Assembly: GCA_903875425.1 (NCBI GenBank)
Contig: CAIQWC010000042.1
Coordinates: 1 to 61,792, forward strand
From: an uncultured Actinomycetes bacterium
Lineage (GTDB): Bacteria > Actinomycetota > Acidimicrobiia > Acidimicrobiales > RAAP-2
Length of the DNA: 61,792 nt
Direction of reading: 5' to 3'
Shown here in pieces: positions 8,590 to 16,032 of this stretch. The translations under genes were made by a program, and so were the position numbers. Within the stretch, counting starts at the first letter, position 1, and each line of letters opens with the position of its first letter. A model generated the notes under the pieces. The model did no database searches and had not been told where the DNA came from. It saw only the letters and a list, made by a program, of their open reading frames with translations.

Positions 8590-9837
8590 TTATCGGCGAA
8601 CAGGGTCTTCGAACCCAAAGGCATCGTTAAACGAAGCCAGGGTTCCACTAATGGTGTGGGTGGGGGCGACGTGACCCTCAAGAGCTTCGACGGTCTTGAG
8701 TCCATGCCCAGAGACGATCGCGACGGTCCGCTCATCAGGGGTAATCAAACCTTCATTCGCTAACTTCACCAAGGTGGCAATGGTTACGCCACCAGCGGTC
8801 TCAGCGAAAATGCCTTCTGTCCGCGCCAGTAATTTAATGGCATCGATGATCTCATCATCAGTCACCGAACCACAGCTCCCTCCCGTTGAGCGAATCACGT
8901 CAAGCGCGTAGTAACCATCAGCCGGGTTACCGATCGCGAGCGATTTCGCAATGGTGTCAGGACGCTGCGGCAAGATAATCGAATCATTCGTCGCAAATGC
9001 CGTAGCCACCGGCGAGCAGCCCGCAGCCTGGGCCCCCGAAATACGAACGTCGGGGATCTCATCAAGCAAGCCAACGAGGCCGAGTTCACGAAAACCTTTC
9101 TCGATCTTGGTGAGTTGGCTCCCTGACGCGATGGGGACCACCACATGATCGGGCGCCCGCCAGCCAAGTTGTTCGGCGATTTCAAAGGCCAGTGTTTTCG
9201 AGCCCTCCGCGTAGTAGGAACGAACATTGACGTTGACAAAGGCCCAATTGGGACGCTCGCTCGTCAATTCCGCACAGAGCCGGTTTACGTCGTCATAGGT
9301 ACCATCCACGGCGATGAGTTCGCCTCCGTAGACCGCCGTCATACGAATTTTTGCCGCTTCGAGATTCGAAGGAATCAGTACCACCGACGCCATGCCAGCG
9401 CGAGCAGCGTGGGCGGCGACTGAGTTCGCCAGATTTCCTGTTGAAGCACAAGCCGCCACGGTAAACCCGAGTTGCCGGGCTTTGGTCAACGCGACCGACA
9501 CGACACGGTCCTTGAACGATCCTGTCGGATTCGCGGTGTCATCTTTTATCCATAGCTCTTTAATACCAAGCATCGCTCCGAGTCGTTCGGCGCGCACAAG
9601 CGGGGTATAGCCAGCACCGAGATCAATAGGATTGGGATCTTGGACGGGGAGTAAATCCTCATAACGCCACATCGAGCGCCGACCAGCTTCTATTTTTTCT
9701 CGCGATGTGACCTTGGCAATCTCGTCGTAGTCGTAGGCAACTTCTAAGGGGCCAAAGCAAAAATCACAGACGTGGATAGCTTCGTCAGGAAATCCTCGAC
9801 CACATTCTCGGCAGCGAAGGCCGGCCACGGTTGACAT
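8590..9837 (-). CDS. thrC: Threonine synthase
   Basis: A 415-residue fold-type II PLP enzyme converting O-phosphohomoserine to threonine. An N-terminal zinc-ribbon-like segment CRECGRGF...CDFCFGPLE precedes the catalytic domain. The PLP lysine is in NPTGSFKDR, and the phosphate loop is the glycine-rich IASGSQLTK. The related cysteate synthases share this layout, so they are the main alternative. ATG 9837 is chosen because AAGGAG lies six bases upstream; a start seven codons earlier has no such site. It heads a two-gene unit with the MoaD-like carrier. Confidence 0.9.
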   Translation of the reverse strand: MSTVAGLRCRECGRGFPDEAIHVCDFCFGPLEVAYDYDEIAKVTSREKIEAGRRSMWRYEDLLPVQDPNPIDLGAGYTPLVRAERLGAMLGIKELWIKDDTANPTGSFKDRVVSVALTKARQLGFTVAACASTGNLANSVAAHAARAGMASVVLIPSNLEAAKIRMTAVYGGELIAVDGTYDDVNRLCAELTSERPNWAFVNVNVRSYYAEGSKTLAFEIAEQLGWRAPDHVVVPIASGSQLTKIEKGFRELGLVGLLDEIPDVRISGAQAAGCSPVATAFATNDSIILPQRPDTIAKSLAIGNPADGYYALDVIRSTGGSCGSVTDDEIIDAIKLLARTEGIFAETAGGVTIATLVKLANEGLITPDERTVAIVSGHGLKTVEALEGHVAPTHTISGTLASFNDAFGFEDPVRR

Positions 9838-10029
9838 TGCATACTCCTTATCGATCATCGATCGGGCCTTGGCACCGTGGCAGCCCCCGAAGGGATTGAT
9901 CCGGTTGCCGCAGCGTCAACGGGCCCGTCCCTCAGCTGCTCTGGATGAAGGCTTAATTCTAACCCCCGGGCTGGATTACGCAAATCGAGGGAGCGCCTGC
10001 CAGGGCGCTCGAGCCACTAGAACAGAGAC

Positions 10030-10803
10030 GTGGCTTCTGGAACCTCCATCAGTACGTACGGCCGCGATGCCTTTTCTGCTGGCTCCGTGTTGCGGGAAAA
10101 GGGCTCTAATAAAGTCAGCCTCATCATTCCTGCGGCCAACGAAGAGCACACTATTCGAGCCGTAGTGGAACAAATGCTGGTCCACCGCGCCACTGGGCTT
10201 ATCGACGAGATCATTGTCGTCGATGATGGTTCTACCGATGACACAGCAACCCAAGCATCGGTAGACGGTGTGCGCGTCCACTCCCTGGCTCAACGGGTCG
10301 GTAAAGGGGGGGCCATGGCCGCTGGCGTCGAGGCCAGTTGTGGAGACCTCCTCGTCTTTCTCGATGGTGACGTGTGGGGATCGATAGACCACTATCTACC
10401 CAGCTTGGTGGGACCCCTACTACTCGAGTCAAGCACGCAGTTAGTGAAGGGCTTCTACGACCGACCCTTAGGTGACATGCCCCACGGCGGCGGTCGCGTT
10501 ACAGCCTTGGCTGCGCAACCAATCTTGCGCTTACTCTTTCCAGAACTTTCAGGAATGCGCCAGCCTCTCGCGGGGGAGACGGCAATTCGCCGATCTGCGC
10601 TCGACAAGGTCGGCTTTGCTTCGGGCTACCAGGTGGAATTGGCGTTACTTATCGATGTCGGTGAAGTGTTTGGACCTTCCGCAATTGCCGAGGTAGATCT
10701 TGGTATTCGCGTCCATCGCAACCGACCACTCTCAGAACTCTCACCCATGGCAACCGAGGTCTTGCGCGTTGCCCTTGAGCGTCGAGGACTACTCGAGCAT
10801 TAA
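10030..10803 (+). CDS. gpgS: GpgS-like family 2 glycosyltransferase (glucosyl-3-phosphoglycerate synthase type)
   Basis: A 257-residue GT-A enzyme, smaller than mycobacterial GpgS (about 320). The nucleotide-sugar segment SLIIPAANEEHTI and VVDDGSTDD are at residues 30-70; the metal-binding DGDV is near residue 115. Downstream KGFYDRPLGDMPHGGGRVT and LFPELSGMRQPLAGE match the GpgS acceptor region. GpgS joins NDP-glucose to 3-phosphoglycerate, the first step of glucosylglycerate and methylglucose lipopolysaccharide synthesis. The start is GTG 10030 and could be a little downstream. The stop overlaps the convergent LytR_C gene by 4 bp. No GpgP phosphatase is adjacent. Confidence 0.85.
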   Translation: MASGTSISTYGRDAFSAGSVLREKGSNKVSLIIPAANEEHTIRAVVEQMLVHRATGLIDEIIVVDDGSTDDTATQASVDGVRVHSLAQRVGKGGAMAAGVEASCGDLLVFLDGDVWGSIDHYLPSLVGPLLLESSTQLVKGFYDRPLGDMPHGGGRVTALAAQPILRLLFPELSGMRQPLAGETAIRRSALDKVGFASGYQVELALLIDVGEVFGPSAIAEVDLGIRVHRNRPLSELSPMATEVLRVALERRGLLEH

Positions 10804-11291
10804 CCAGCGTGATAGTTCGCACCAAGGATGACGACAACGTCGTCTCCTGATGCGCCTGCCGCAGGAGTACTCGCCGAGATGGGGAGTAGATCAGCCGATG
10901 AAACCTTGAGCGTTGTCGCTATTTGCTTTGCCGCCCACGCTTGCTTGGCCGCGTAGTACACCGTCGTTCGTGGAATCGTCGCGGAGCTCGATGCGTTTTC
11001 TGGAGGCAGCGTATTCCAGCCTTGGGTTTGGAGTTCGTTCGTTACCTGCGCCGCGATACCAGATATTCCTGATGCGTTCGCTACTTGTACTTTGACCTGG
11101 TTTCGCGGCAGCGTCGTAGACGTTGTGGCGCTAGGTGTTGTTGTTGTCGTGACCACCGAAGCTGATCCTGCTCCATGAACCGCCGAGAGGGCAAGCAAGA
11201 TCACGACGGCAAAGAGCACCCCGATGAAGCCTGCACGGCCCGTATCAAGGTGGCTAACCGAGGATGGCTTCTGGTCTCTCGTATCGTTCAT
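10800..11291 (-). CDS. Membrane-anchored LytR_C-domain protein
   Basis: 163 residues: a short cytoplasmic N-terminus, one transmembrane helix at about 21-40 (GFIGVLFAVVILLALSAV), a Ser/Thr-rich linker (TTTTTPSATTSTTLP) and a C-terminal LytR_C domain (VKVQVANASGISGIAAQVT through VVVILGANY). LytR_C domains usually follow LytR-CpsA-Psr wall ligases, but here the domain stands alone. The protein is probably extracytoplasmic and wall-associated. Function not known. Confidence 0.8.
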   Translation of the reverse strand: MNDTRDQKPSSVSHLDTGRAGFIGVLFAVVILLALSAVHGAGSASVVTTTTTPSATTSTTLPRNQVKVQVANASGISGIAAQVTNELQTQGWNTLPPENASSSATIPRTTVYYAAKQAWAAKQIATTLKVSSADLLPISASTPAAGASGDDVVVILGANYHAG

Positions 11292-11371
11292 CTCCCCTTA
11301 TCCTCTCAAGGAAGACCCTCGCCCGCAAGGCGACATGATGAGCCCTAGGCTATGGAGCCGATATGGCACCC

Positions 11372-11445
11372 GCCGGTGTAGCTCAGTTGGCCAGAGCAGG
11401 CGATTTGTAATCGTCAGGTCATGGGTTCGAATCCCATCGCCGGCT
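11372..11445 (+). tRNA. tRNA-Thr (anticodon TGT)
   Basis: A complete cloverleaf: acceptor GCCGGTG/CGCCGGC with one G-U pair, D-arm GCTC...GAGC, anticodon loop TTTGTAA, and T-arm with GGTTCGAATCC. The 3' CCA is not encoded. It reads ACA and wobble-related Thr codons. mscL follows 27 bp later and may be co-transcribed. Confidence 0.97.
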
Positions 11446-11472
11446 CTGAAACGACGACAAGGAGGAACATCC

Positions 11473-11928
11473 ATGCCTAAGGGTCGAATGAAGCGAGTTA
11501 TGGGAGAGTTTCGAGCCTTCGTTTTGCGAGGCAATGTGGTTGATCTCGCTATTGCAGTAGCCATCGGTGCTGCCTTCACCGCTGTCGTCGGTGCATTGAG
11601 CGCATCCTTCGTGACCCCCGTCGTCACCTTGGTGGCCCACAAGAAGGGTCTCGAAAGCCTCTATTTCGAAATCAGTGGTGTGAAATTTCAGTACGGACTT
11701 TTCGTGAACGCGATTATTACGTTCATTATTACGGCAACGGTAATTTTCTTCTTCGTCTTAAAACCCACCCAAGCACTCATGGTTCGTTTCGGAACCACGC
11801 CACCGTCGATGATCGCGAAATCACCCTGTCCAGCATGTCTGACAGAGATTCCTCGAGCGGCGGTTCGGTGTAGCGCCTGCACACAAGCGTTAGAGAGTGA
11901 CTGGGCGCCAGCCGTCGAGGATGCTTAG
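11473..11928 (+). CDS. mscL: Large-conductance mechanosensitive channel with C-terminal zinc-ribbon-like tail
   Basis: A 151-residue osmotic safety valve. ATG 11473 with AAGGAGG eight bases upstream. The N-terminal helix and first membrane segment are FRAFVLRGNVVDLAIAVAIG, with the pore-lining GAAFTAVVGAL; the second segment is NAIITFIITATVIFFFVL. After it, CPACLTEIPRAAVRCSACTQ places two CxxC pairs 11 residues apart, a rubredoxin- or zinc-ribbon-like knuckle in place of the usual charged C-terminal bundle. Such tails occur in other actinobacterial MscL proteins; their role is not known to me. The convergent rlmB gene overlaps by 4 bp. Confidence 0.93.
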   Translation: MPKGRMKRVMGEFRAFVLRGNVVDLAIAVAIGAAFTAVVGALSASFVTPVVTLVAHKKGLESLYFEISGVKFQYGLFVNAIITFIITATVIFFFVLKPTQALMVRFGTTPPSMIAKSPCPACLTEIPRAAVRCSACTQALESDWAPAVEDA

Positions 11929-12764
11929 CCTCGACGCTGTCGAGCGGTCTCAAAGATTGCGATCGCACCAGCCACCGAAGCGTTAAGAGAATCACTCGAT
12001 CCGCGCATCGGAATAGCGCATACTGAGTTACAGCGTTTACGTGTTAACTGCGCGAGACCCGAATCTTCGCTTCCGATCACAAGGGCAATCGGGGCTGATG
12101 CCAAATCAGCATCGTAGATCGACTTGCGTGATTCACCAGCAAGGCCAACCACCACCACACCCATGCGCTTGAGCTGCTCAATAGCCGTGGGAACCCCGGC
12201 AACTTGGGAAAATCGCAGATGTTCAATCGCGCCGGCGGCAACCTTGGTAACTGTTGGCGTAATTCGTGCCGCGCGGTGTTTAGGAACAATAATGCCCGTC
12301 ACCCCCGCACACTCAGCACTACGCAGTAGAGAACCAAGGTTGTGAGGATCAGTGATGCCATCAGCAATGAGCAGGAACGGGGCGACACCTGACGGCCCAC
12401 TCATGACTAATTCTTCGAGATCTAAGGACTTGAGAGGGCGCGCTTTAGCGACTACACCCTGGTGTGATTCTGTGGCCGCTTCTCGAGAAATGCGAGCGCG
12501 GCTCACCATGTCGAGGGATACCCGGCGTTCGCGGCACAGTTGCTCAATACGATCGAGTTCAGGGGCTGGGTCGAGGTCGGCCGCCATGAATACACGCACG
12601 GCCGGTCGCGTTTGAGCAATCAAGAGTTCCAAGATGGCGTTTCGGCCTTCGATCTGATCACCGCCGAGACCGTCGGCTCGACGCCGCTGGGCTGGTCCTC
12701 CCGGACGTACCCCCTGAGACGGCCGATTACGAGGACTACTGGGTCGGCGCGGTGCAGGACTCAT
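11925..12764 (-). CDS. rlmB: 23S rRNA (guanosine-2'-O-) methyltransferase, SpoU/TrmH family
   Basis: A 279-residue SPOUT methyltransferase. A basic, Pro-rich leader (residues 1-40) precedes the L30e-like substrate-binding domain (GRNAILELL) and the knotted SAM domain with LLIADGITDPHNLGSLLRSA, LVIGSEDSG and IPMRGSSDSLNASVA. The start ATG 12764 overlaps the ispF stop as ATGA. RlmB modifies G2251 of 23S rRNA; related family members act on tRNA or other rRNA sites, so the exact target is inferred. Confidence 0.88.
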   Translation of the reverse strand: MSPAPRRPSSPRNRPSQGVRPGGPAQRRRADGLGGDQIEGRNAILELLIAQTRPAVRVFMAADLDPAPELDRIEQLCRERRVSLDMVSRARISREAATESHQGVVAKARPLKSLDLEELVMSGPSGVAPFLLIADGITDPHNLGSLLRSAECAGVTGIIVPKHRAARITPTVTKVAAGAIEHLRFSQVAGVPTAIEQLKRMGVVVVGLAGESRKSIYDADLASAPIALVIGSEDSGLAQLTRKRCNSVCAIPMRGSSDSLNASVAGAIAIFETARQRRG

Positions 12765-13234
12765 AGCTGTTCCACCAAGGCGACGCAAAGGGCCGCCATT
12801 CCTTCTCTGGCCCCAAGGGGTCCTAGTCGTTCCGTGGTCGTTGCCTTCACCGACACCGGAACCGCAAGGGCATGGGTAAGGGAGTGGGCAATACGTTCTT
12901 TATCTGGGCCGAGCTTTGGTACTTCAGCGACCACCGTCACATCAGCATTCACAGGACGAAAACCGGCTTGGCCCAAGGTGGTAATCGTTGCTTCCAACAT
13001 GGCCATACTCGAGATACCTCTGATCGAGGCATCACTATCGGGAAACAGCTCTCCAATGTCACCGAGACCAGCAGCTCCAAGTAAGGCATCAATCAGCGCG
13101 TGCGTGACGACATCAGCGTCGGAGTGTCCCTCGAGTCCTCGCGCACCATCAATCGTGACGCCGCCCAAGGTGAGCAGCCTCGTGGGATCGGAACTAAAGC
13201 GATGGATATCGAATCCTTGGCCAACGCGAATCAT
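12761..13234 (-). CDS. ispF: 2-C-methyl-D-erythritol 2,4-cyclodiphosphate synthase
   Basis: A 157-residue trimeric enzyme of the MEP isoprenoid pathway. Metal-binding residues are visible in GQGFDIHRF (Asp and His) and GHSDADVVTHALIDALLGAA. It lies between ispD and rlmB with 4-bp overlaps on both sides, so translation is coupled. IspD and IspF act in the same pathway, with IspE missing here, as usual. Confidence 0.96.
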   Translation of the reverse strand: MIRVGQGFDIHRFSSDPTRLLTLGGVTIDGARGLEGHSDADVVTHALIDALLGAAGLGDIGELFPDSDASIRGISSMAMLEATITTLGQAGFRPVNADVTVVAEVPKLGPDKERIAHSLTHALAVPVSVKATTTERLGPLGAREGMAALCVALVEQL

Positions 13235-13878
13235 CGACGCCCCACGATACGCTCCGCAAGATCAAGATCCCCTGGAGCGGTAATTTTTATGTTGTCGATC
13301 TCGCCGGGCACCACCACGACCGTACCGCCCACAGCCTCTATTAATGCTGCATCATCGCTTGCATCCGACCCCGAGGCGTGCGCACGACGAAGGGTCGCCG
13401 CTCGAAAAGCTTGCGGCGTCTGGATGATCGCGAGGCTGCTGCGATCAATGGTTTCGACCACGTGGCGGCGATCACCGTGCATCGCGATGCGCTTGATGGT
13501 GTCCGTAGGCTCGAGACCCGGAACCGCAGCATCGAGTACCTGTTCTGAAAGTTCGGCAACCACAGAGACAAATAAGTGCTTGCTCGCGAGTGGCCTCGCG
13601 GCATCATGAATCACCACAATGTCAACATCGAGGGGTAGCGCACTGAGGCCTCGCCGAACCGAAGCGGAACGAGTGGTAGCTCCGACAACCACTACATCTG
13701 CGCCATATCCCTGCTCTTGGGCATCCTCAGGAACAACGAGCACCACCACATCGGCAACACTGCGGCATAGGTCTACCGATCGTTGCGCAACCACGACACC
13801 ATCGAGCACCGCAAATTGCTTAGGTCCACCGAAGCGTTCGCCGCTACCAGCGGCTACGACGACCGCACCGCACCGCAT
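13231..13878 (-). CDS. ispD: 2-C-methyl-D-erythritol 4-phosphate cytidylyltransferase
   Basis: A 215-residue MEP-pathway nucleotidyltransferase. The CTP-binding glycine-rich motif VVVAAGSGERFGGPKQF is at the N-terminus and VIHDAARP is in the middle. It starts 8 bp after the carD stop and overlaps ispF. The carD-ispD-ispF order is a well-known actinobacterial arrangement. Confidence 0.95.
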   Translation of the reverse strand: MRCGAVVVAAGSGERFGGPKQFAVLDGVVVAQRSVDLCRSVADVVVLVVPEDAQEQGYGADVVVVGATTRSASVRRGLSALPLDVDIVVIHDAARPLASKHLFVSVVAELSEQVLDAAVPGLEPTDTIKRIAMHGDRRHVVETIDRSSLAIIQTPQAFRAATLRRAHASGSDASDDAALIEAVGGTVVVVPGEIDNIKITAPGDLDLAERIVGRR

Positions 13879-13886
13879 AGGTCGCG

Positions 13887-14363
13887 TTAGGGAAGCGCGT
13901 CGGAGAGACGCTGCTCGGCAGTCTCCTCGTCGACGTTAAGAGCAAAGGTGAGTTCAGAAACGAGAATCTGACGCGCGCGGCTCAGCATGCGCTTTTCTCC
14001 TGCACTCAGGCCCTTGTCCTTGTCGCGAATCGACAGGTTACGGACGACTTCGGCTACTTGGTAAATGTCACCCGAGCGAAGCTTCTCAGAGTGGTTCTTG
14101 TAGCGTCGTGACCAGTTCGTTGGCATGCGTGCTTCCTTCTTGGACAGCACAGCGAAGACTTCCTCGACTTCTTCGTCGTTGATTACTTCTCGCAGACCAA
14201 CACTCTCGGTGTTGTCTGCCGGAACCATCAGCGTCAAGTCGCCATAGGCAAGCTTCAAGATGAGATATTCCTTCTTTTCACCAAAGGCAACGCGCTTTTC
14301 ACGCTTCTGGATAATCGCTGCACCGTGGTGCGGGTAAACGACCTTGTCACCGACCTTGAACAC
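13887..14363 (-). CDS. carD: CarD-family RNA polymerase-binding transcription regulator
   Basis: 158 residues from GTG 14363, which has AAGGAG five bases upstream and gives an N-terminus like mycobacterial CarD (FKVGDKVVYPHHGAA). A start nine codons further up is open but less likely. The RNA polymerase-interacting Tudor-like domain covers the first ~60 residues. The C-terminal helical DNA-binding domain contains PTNWSRRYKNHSEKLRSGD and LSAGEKRMLSRARQILV. CarD stabilises the open promoter complex, especially at rRNA promoters. It heads carD-ispD-ispF-rlmB. Confidence 0.95.
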   Translation of the reverse strand: MFKVGDKVVYPHHGAAIIQKREKRVAFGEKKEYLILKLAYGDLTLMVPADNTESVGLREVINDEEVEEVFAVLSKKEARMPTNWSRRYKNHSEKLRSGDIYQVAEVVRNLSIRDKDKGLSAGEKRMLSRARQILVSELTFALNVDEETAEQRLSDALP

Positions 14364-14427
14364 ATGGGCTCCTTCGAGGCTCACTCGCATGGTTTTCCGG
14401 CCATGGATCTACGCCGGGGGAGGAACC

Positions 14428-14433
14428 ATTGTA
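14428..14433 (-). promoter_or_regulatory. Extended -10 box upstream of carD
   Basis: TGGTACAAT on the minus strand, an extended -10 (TGN plus TACAAT), 64 bp upstream of the carD GTG. No good -35 lies 17 bp away, which suits an extended -10 promoter. Confidence 0.5.
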
Positions 14434-14462
14434 CCAGCCCAAGGAATTTCTCAGCCCAACAA

Positions 14463-14576
14463 TCACTCGCGGGCCAAGAAGTAGGCCTCTTCGAGGAGCG
14501 TTACGAGGCACCAAAGCATGGAGGAGACCCTGATATCACCCACTGCCGGCTCATCGCCCACGCGCTGCAGTGACAT
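14463..14576 (-). CDS. Possible small protein between radA and carD
   Basis: A 37-codon frame (start MSLQRVGDEPAVG, end EEAYFLARE) with AGGG six bases before the ATG. The same frame is open upstream to a GTG at 14639 that overlaps the radA stop, giving 58 residues. It lies where many actinobacteria carry disA, but there is no DisA similarity. Hydrophobic SSMLWCLVTLL near the end is its only notable feature. It may simply be chance coding in a 228 bp gap. Confidence 0.25.
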   Translation of the reverse strand: MSLQRVGDEPAVGDIRVSSMLWCLVTLLEEAYFLARE

Positions 14577-14628
14577 CGGTACCCTGCCAGCCTTGGCGAG
14601 GACTTTGACGTCTCTCTTCGAACAAGCC

Positions 14629-15987
14629 CTAGCGATCACCGCGGTTAGAAGCGCCAGAAAGCTTGCTTACTACCGCTACCAACTCAGCCACCGTGGCAAC
14701 TTCGATCGTCTCCAGCGACGTCGTCGAAGCGCTTGACTGCGGGATGATTACTCGTCGCAAACCGAGGCGTTCAGCCTCAGCGAGGCGGCGCGGCGTCGCT
14801 AGGACTGGCCGAACAGCTCCGGTGAGTCCAATTTCGCCAAAAGCCACCACGTCACCAGGTAGGGGGCTACCAAAATACGCTGAGACAATTGCCGACACTA
14901 CGGCAAGATCGATTGCGGGCTCCAAGGCTTTCATAGCCCCTGCGCAAGCTACAAAGAGATCCATCCGCCCAATACCAAGATCACAGTGCGCATCAATAAC
15001 TGCGGCGAGTTGACGAAGGCGTGTCGGGCTCACCCCTTGGGCTACACGAGCGGGTGCTGCCATGGCTGGGGTGACGAGCGCTTGAATATCGACCACGAGT
15101 GGACGGTTCCCCTCTGCGAGGACCGACGCCACCGAGCCTGGCAACGAAGGACCACGCTCAGCAAGCAGCATCGCGGACGGATCAGCAACTGAGTTGAGGC
15201 CCGTTCCATCGAGTTCAAGAACGCCAACCTCCCCCGAAGGCCCAAAGCGATGCTTCACGGTGGTCGCGATGCGTCGGGGGTGGTGACGATCACCTTCGAC
15301 CATCATGACCGTATCGACTAGGTGTTCGAGTGCCCGGGGCCCCGCGAGGTCACCATCTTTCGTAACGTGGCCCACGAGTAACAGAACGATACCTCGACGA
15401 CGCGCCACCGCAGAAAGTTGCTCTGCTGCGTTTCGTACCTGCGTAACCCCGCCACCTGGTCCGCGCACCGACGCATCAGAAATGGTCGATACCGAGTCAA
15501 CGACACACAGCGTGGCATCGGTCTTCTCCAGCGCGGCCACCGCTTTCGTGAGATCAGCGGTCGCGAGAAGTTCAATGCCATGCGAGGTATCGCCCAAGCG
15601 ACGCGCCCGGGCTGCAACCTGACTTGCGGCCTCTTCGGCAGCGATCACGAGCGCGGTACCTCCCCGGCTTGCAATGTAGATAGCGGCTTGAAGACAGAGC
15701 GTCGATTTACCAATGCCGGGATCTCCCGCTACCAAGGTCACCGAACCAGGTGTGAGTCCTCCACCGAGGACACGATCGACTTCAGCAATACCCGTCGTGA
15801 GTGGCTGACCGCTCTCGAGCACGATGCCTGCGAGTTCCACCACGGATACCTCGATCGATGGTGTGCCCGGTGTCTGGTCGTCGCGCTCAGCGAGCGTGTT
15901 CCACTCTTGGCACGTGGAGCACTGCCCGGACCAGCGCAAGGCATCAGCGCCACAGGACGTACAGCTAAAGGGTGCAAGACGAGCCAT
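14629..15987 (-). CDS. radA: DNA repair protein RadA
   Basis: A 452-residue RecA-like branch-migration helicase in recombinational repair. It has an N-terminal four-cysteine zinc finger (CTSCGADALRWSGQCSTC), a Walker A GDPGIGKSTL, and the RadA-specific KNRFG motif in the variant form KHRFG. The C-terminal third is the Lon-protease-like domain with IGRMDLFVA and GEIGLTGAVRPV. disA, its common actinobacterial partner, is not next to it. Confidence 0.97.
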   Translation of the reverse strand: MARLAPFSCTSCGADALRWSGQCSTCQEWNTLAERDDQTPGTPSIEVSVVELAGIVLESGQPLTTGIAEVDRVLGGGLTPGSVTLVAGDPGIGKSTLCLQAAIYIASRGGTALVIAAEEAASQVAARARRLGDTSHGIELLATADLTKAVAALEKTDATLCVVDSVSTISDASVRGPGGGVTQVRNAAEQLSAVARRRGIVLLLVGHVTKDGDLAGPRALEHLVDTVMMVEGDRHHPRRIATTVKHRFGPSGEVGVLELDGTGLNSVADPSAMLLAERGPSLPGSVASVLAEGNRPLVVDIQALVTPAMAAPARVAQGVSPTRLRQLAAVIDAHCDLGIGRMDLFVACAGAMKALEPAIDLAVVSAIVSAYFGSPLPGDVVAFGEIGLTGAVRPVLATPRRLAEAERLGLRRVIIPQSSASTTSLETIEVATVAELVAVVSKLSGASNRGDR

Positions 15988-16032
15988 AAGGCTTGAGACT
16001 AGATCCTCGCTGTAACGAAAGCGTGAATCGAA

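Noticed and set aside
11224-11472. Upstream extension of the mscL frame across the tRNA-Thr gene
   Set aside because: It would translate the tRNA; ATG 11473 has a strong Shine-Dalgarno and gives the family N-terminus.
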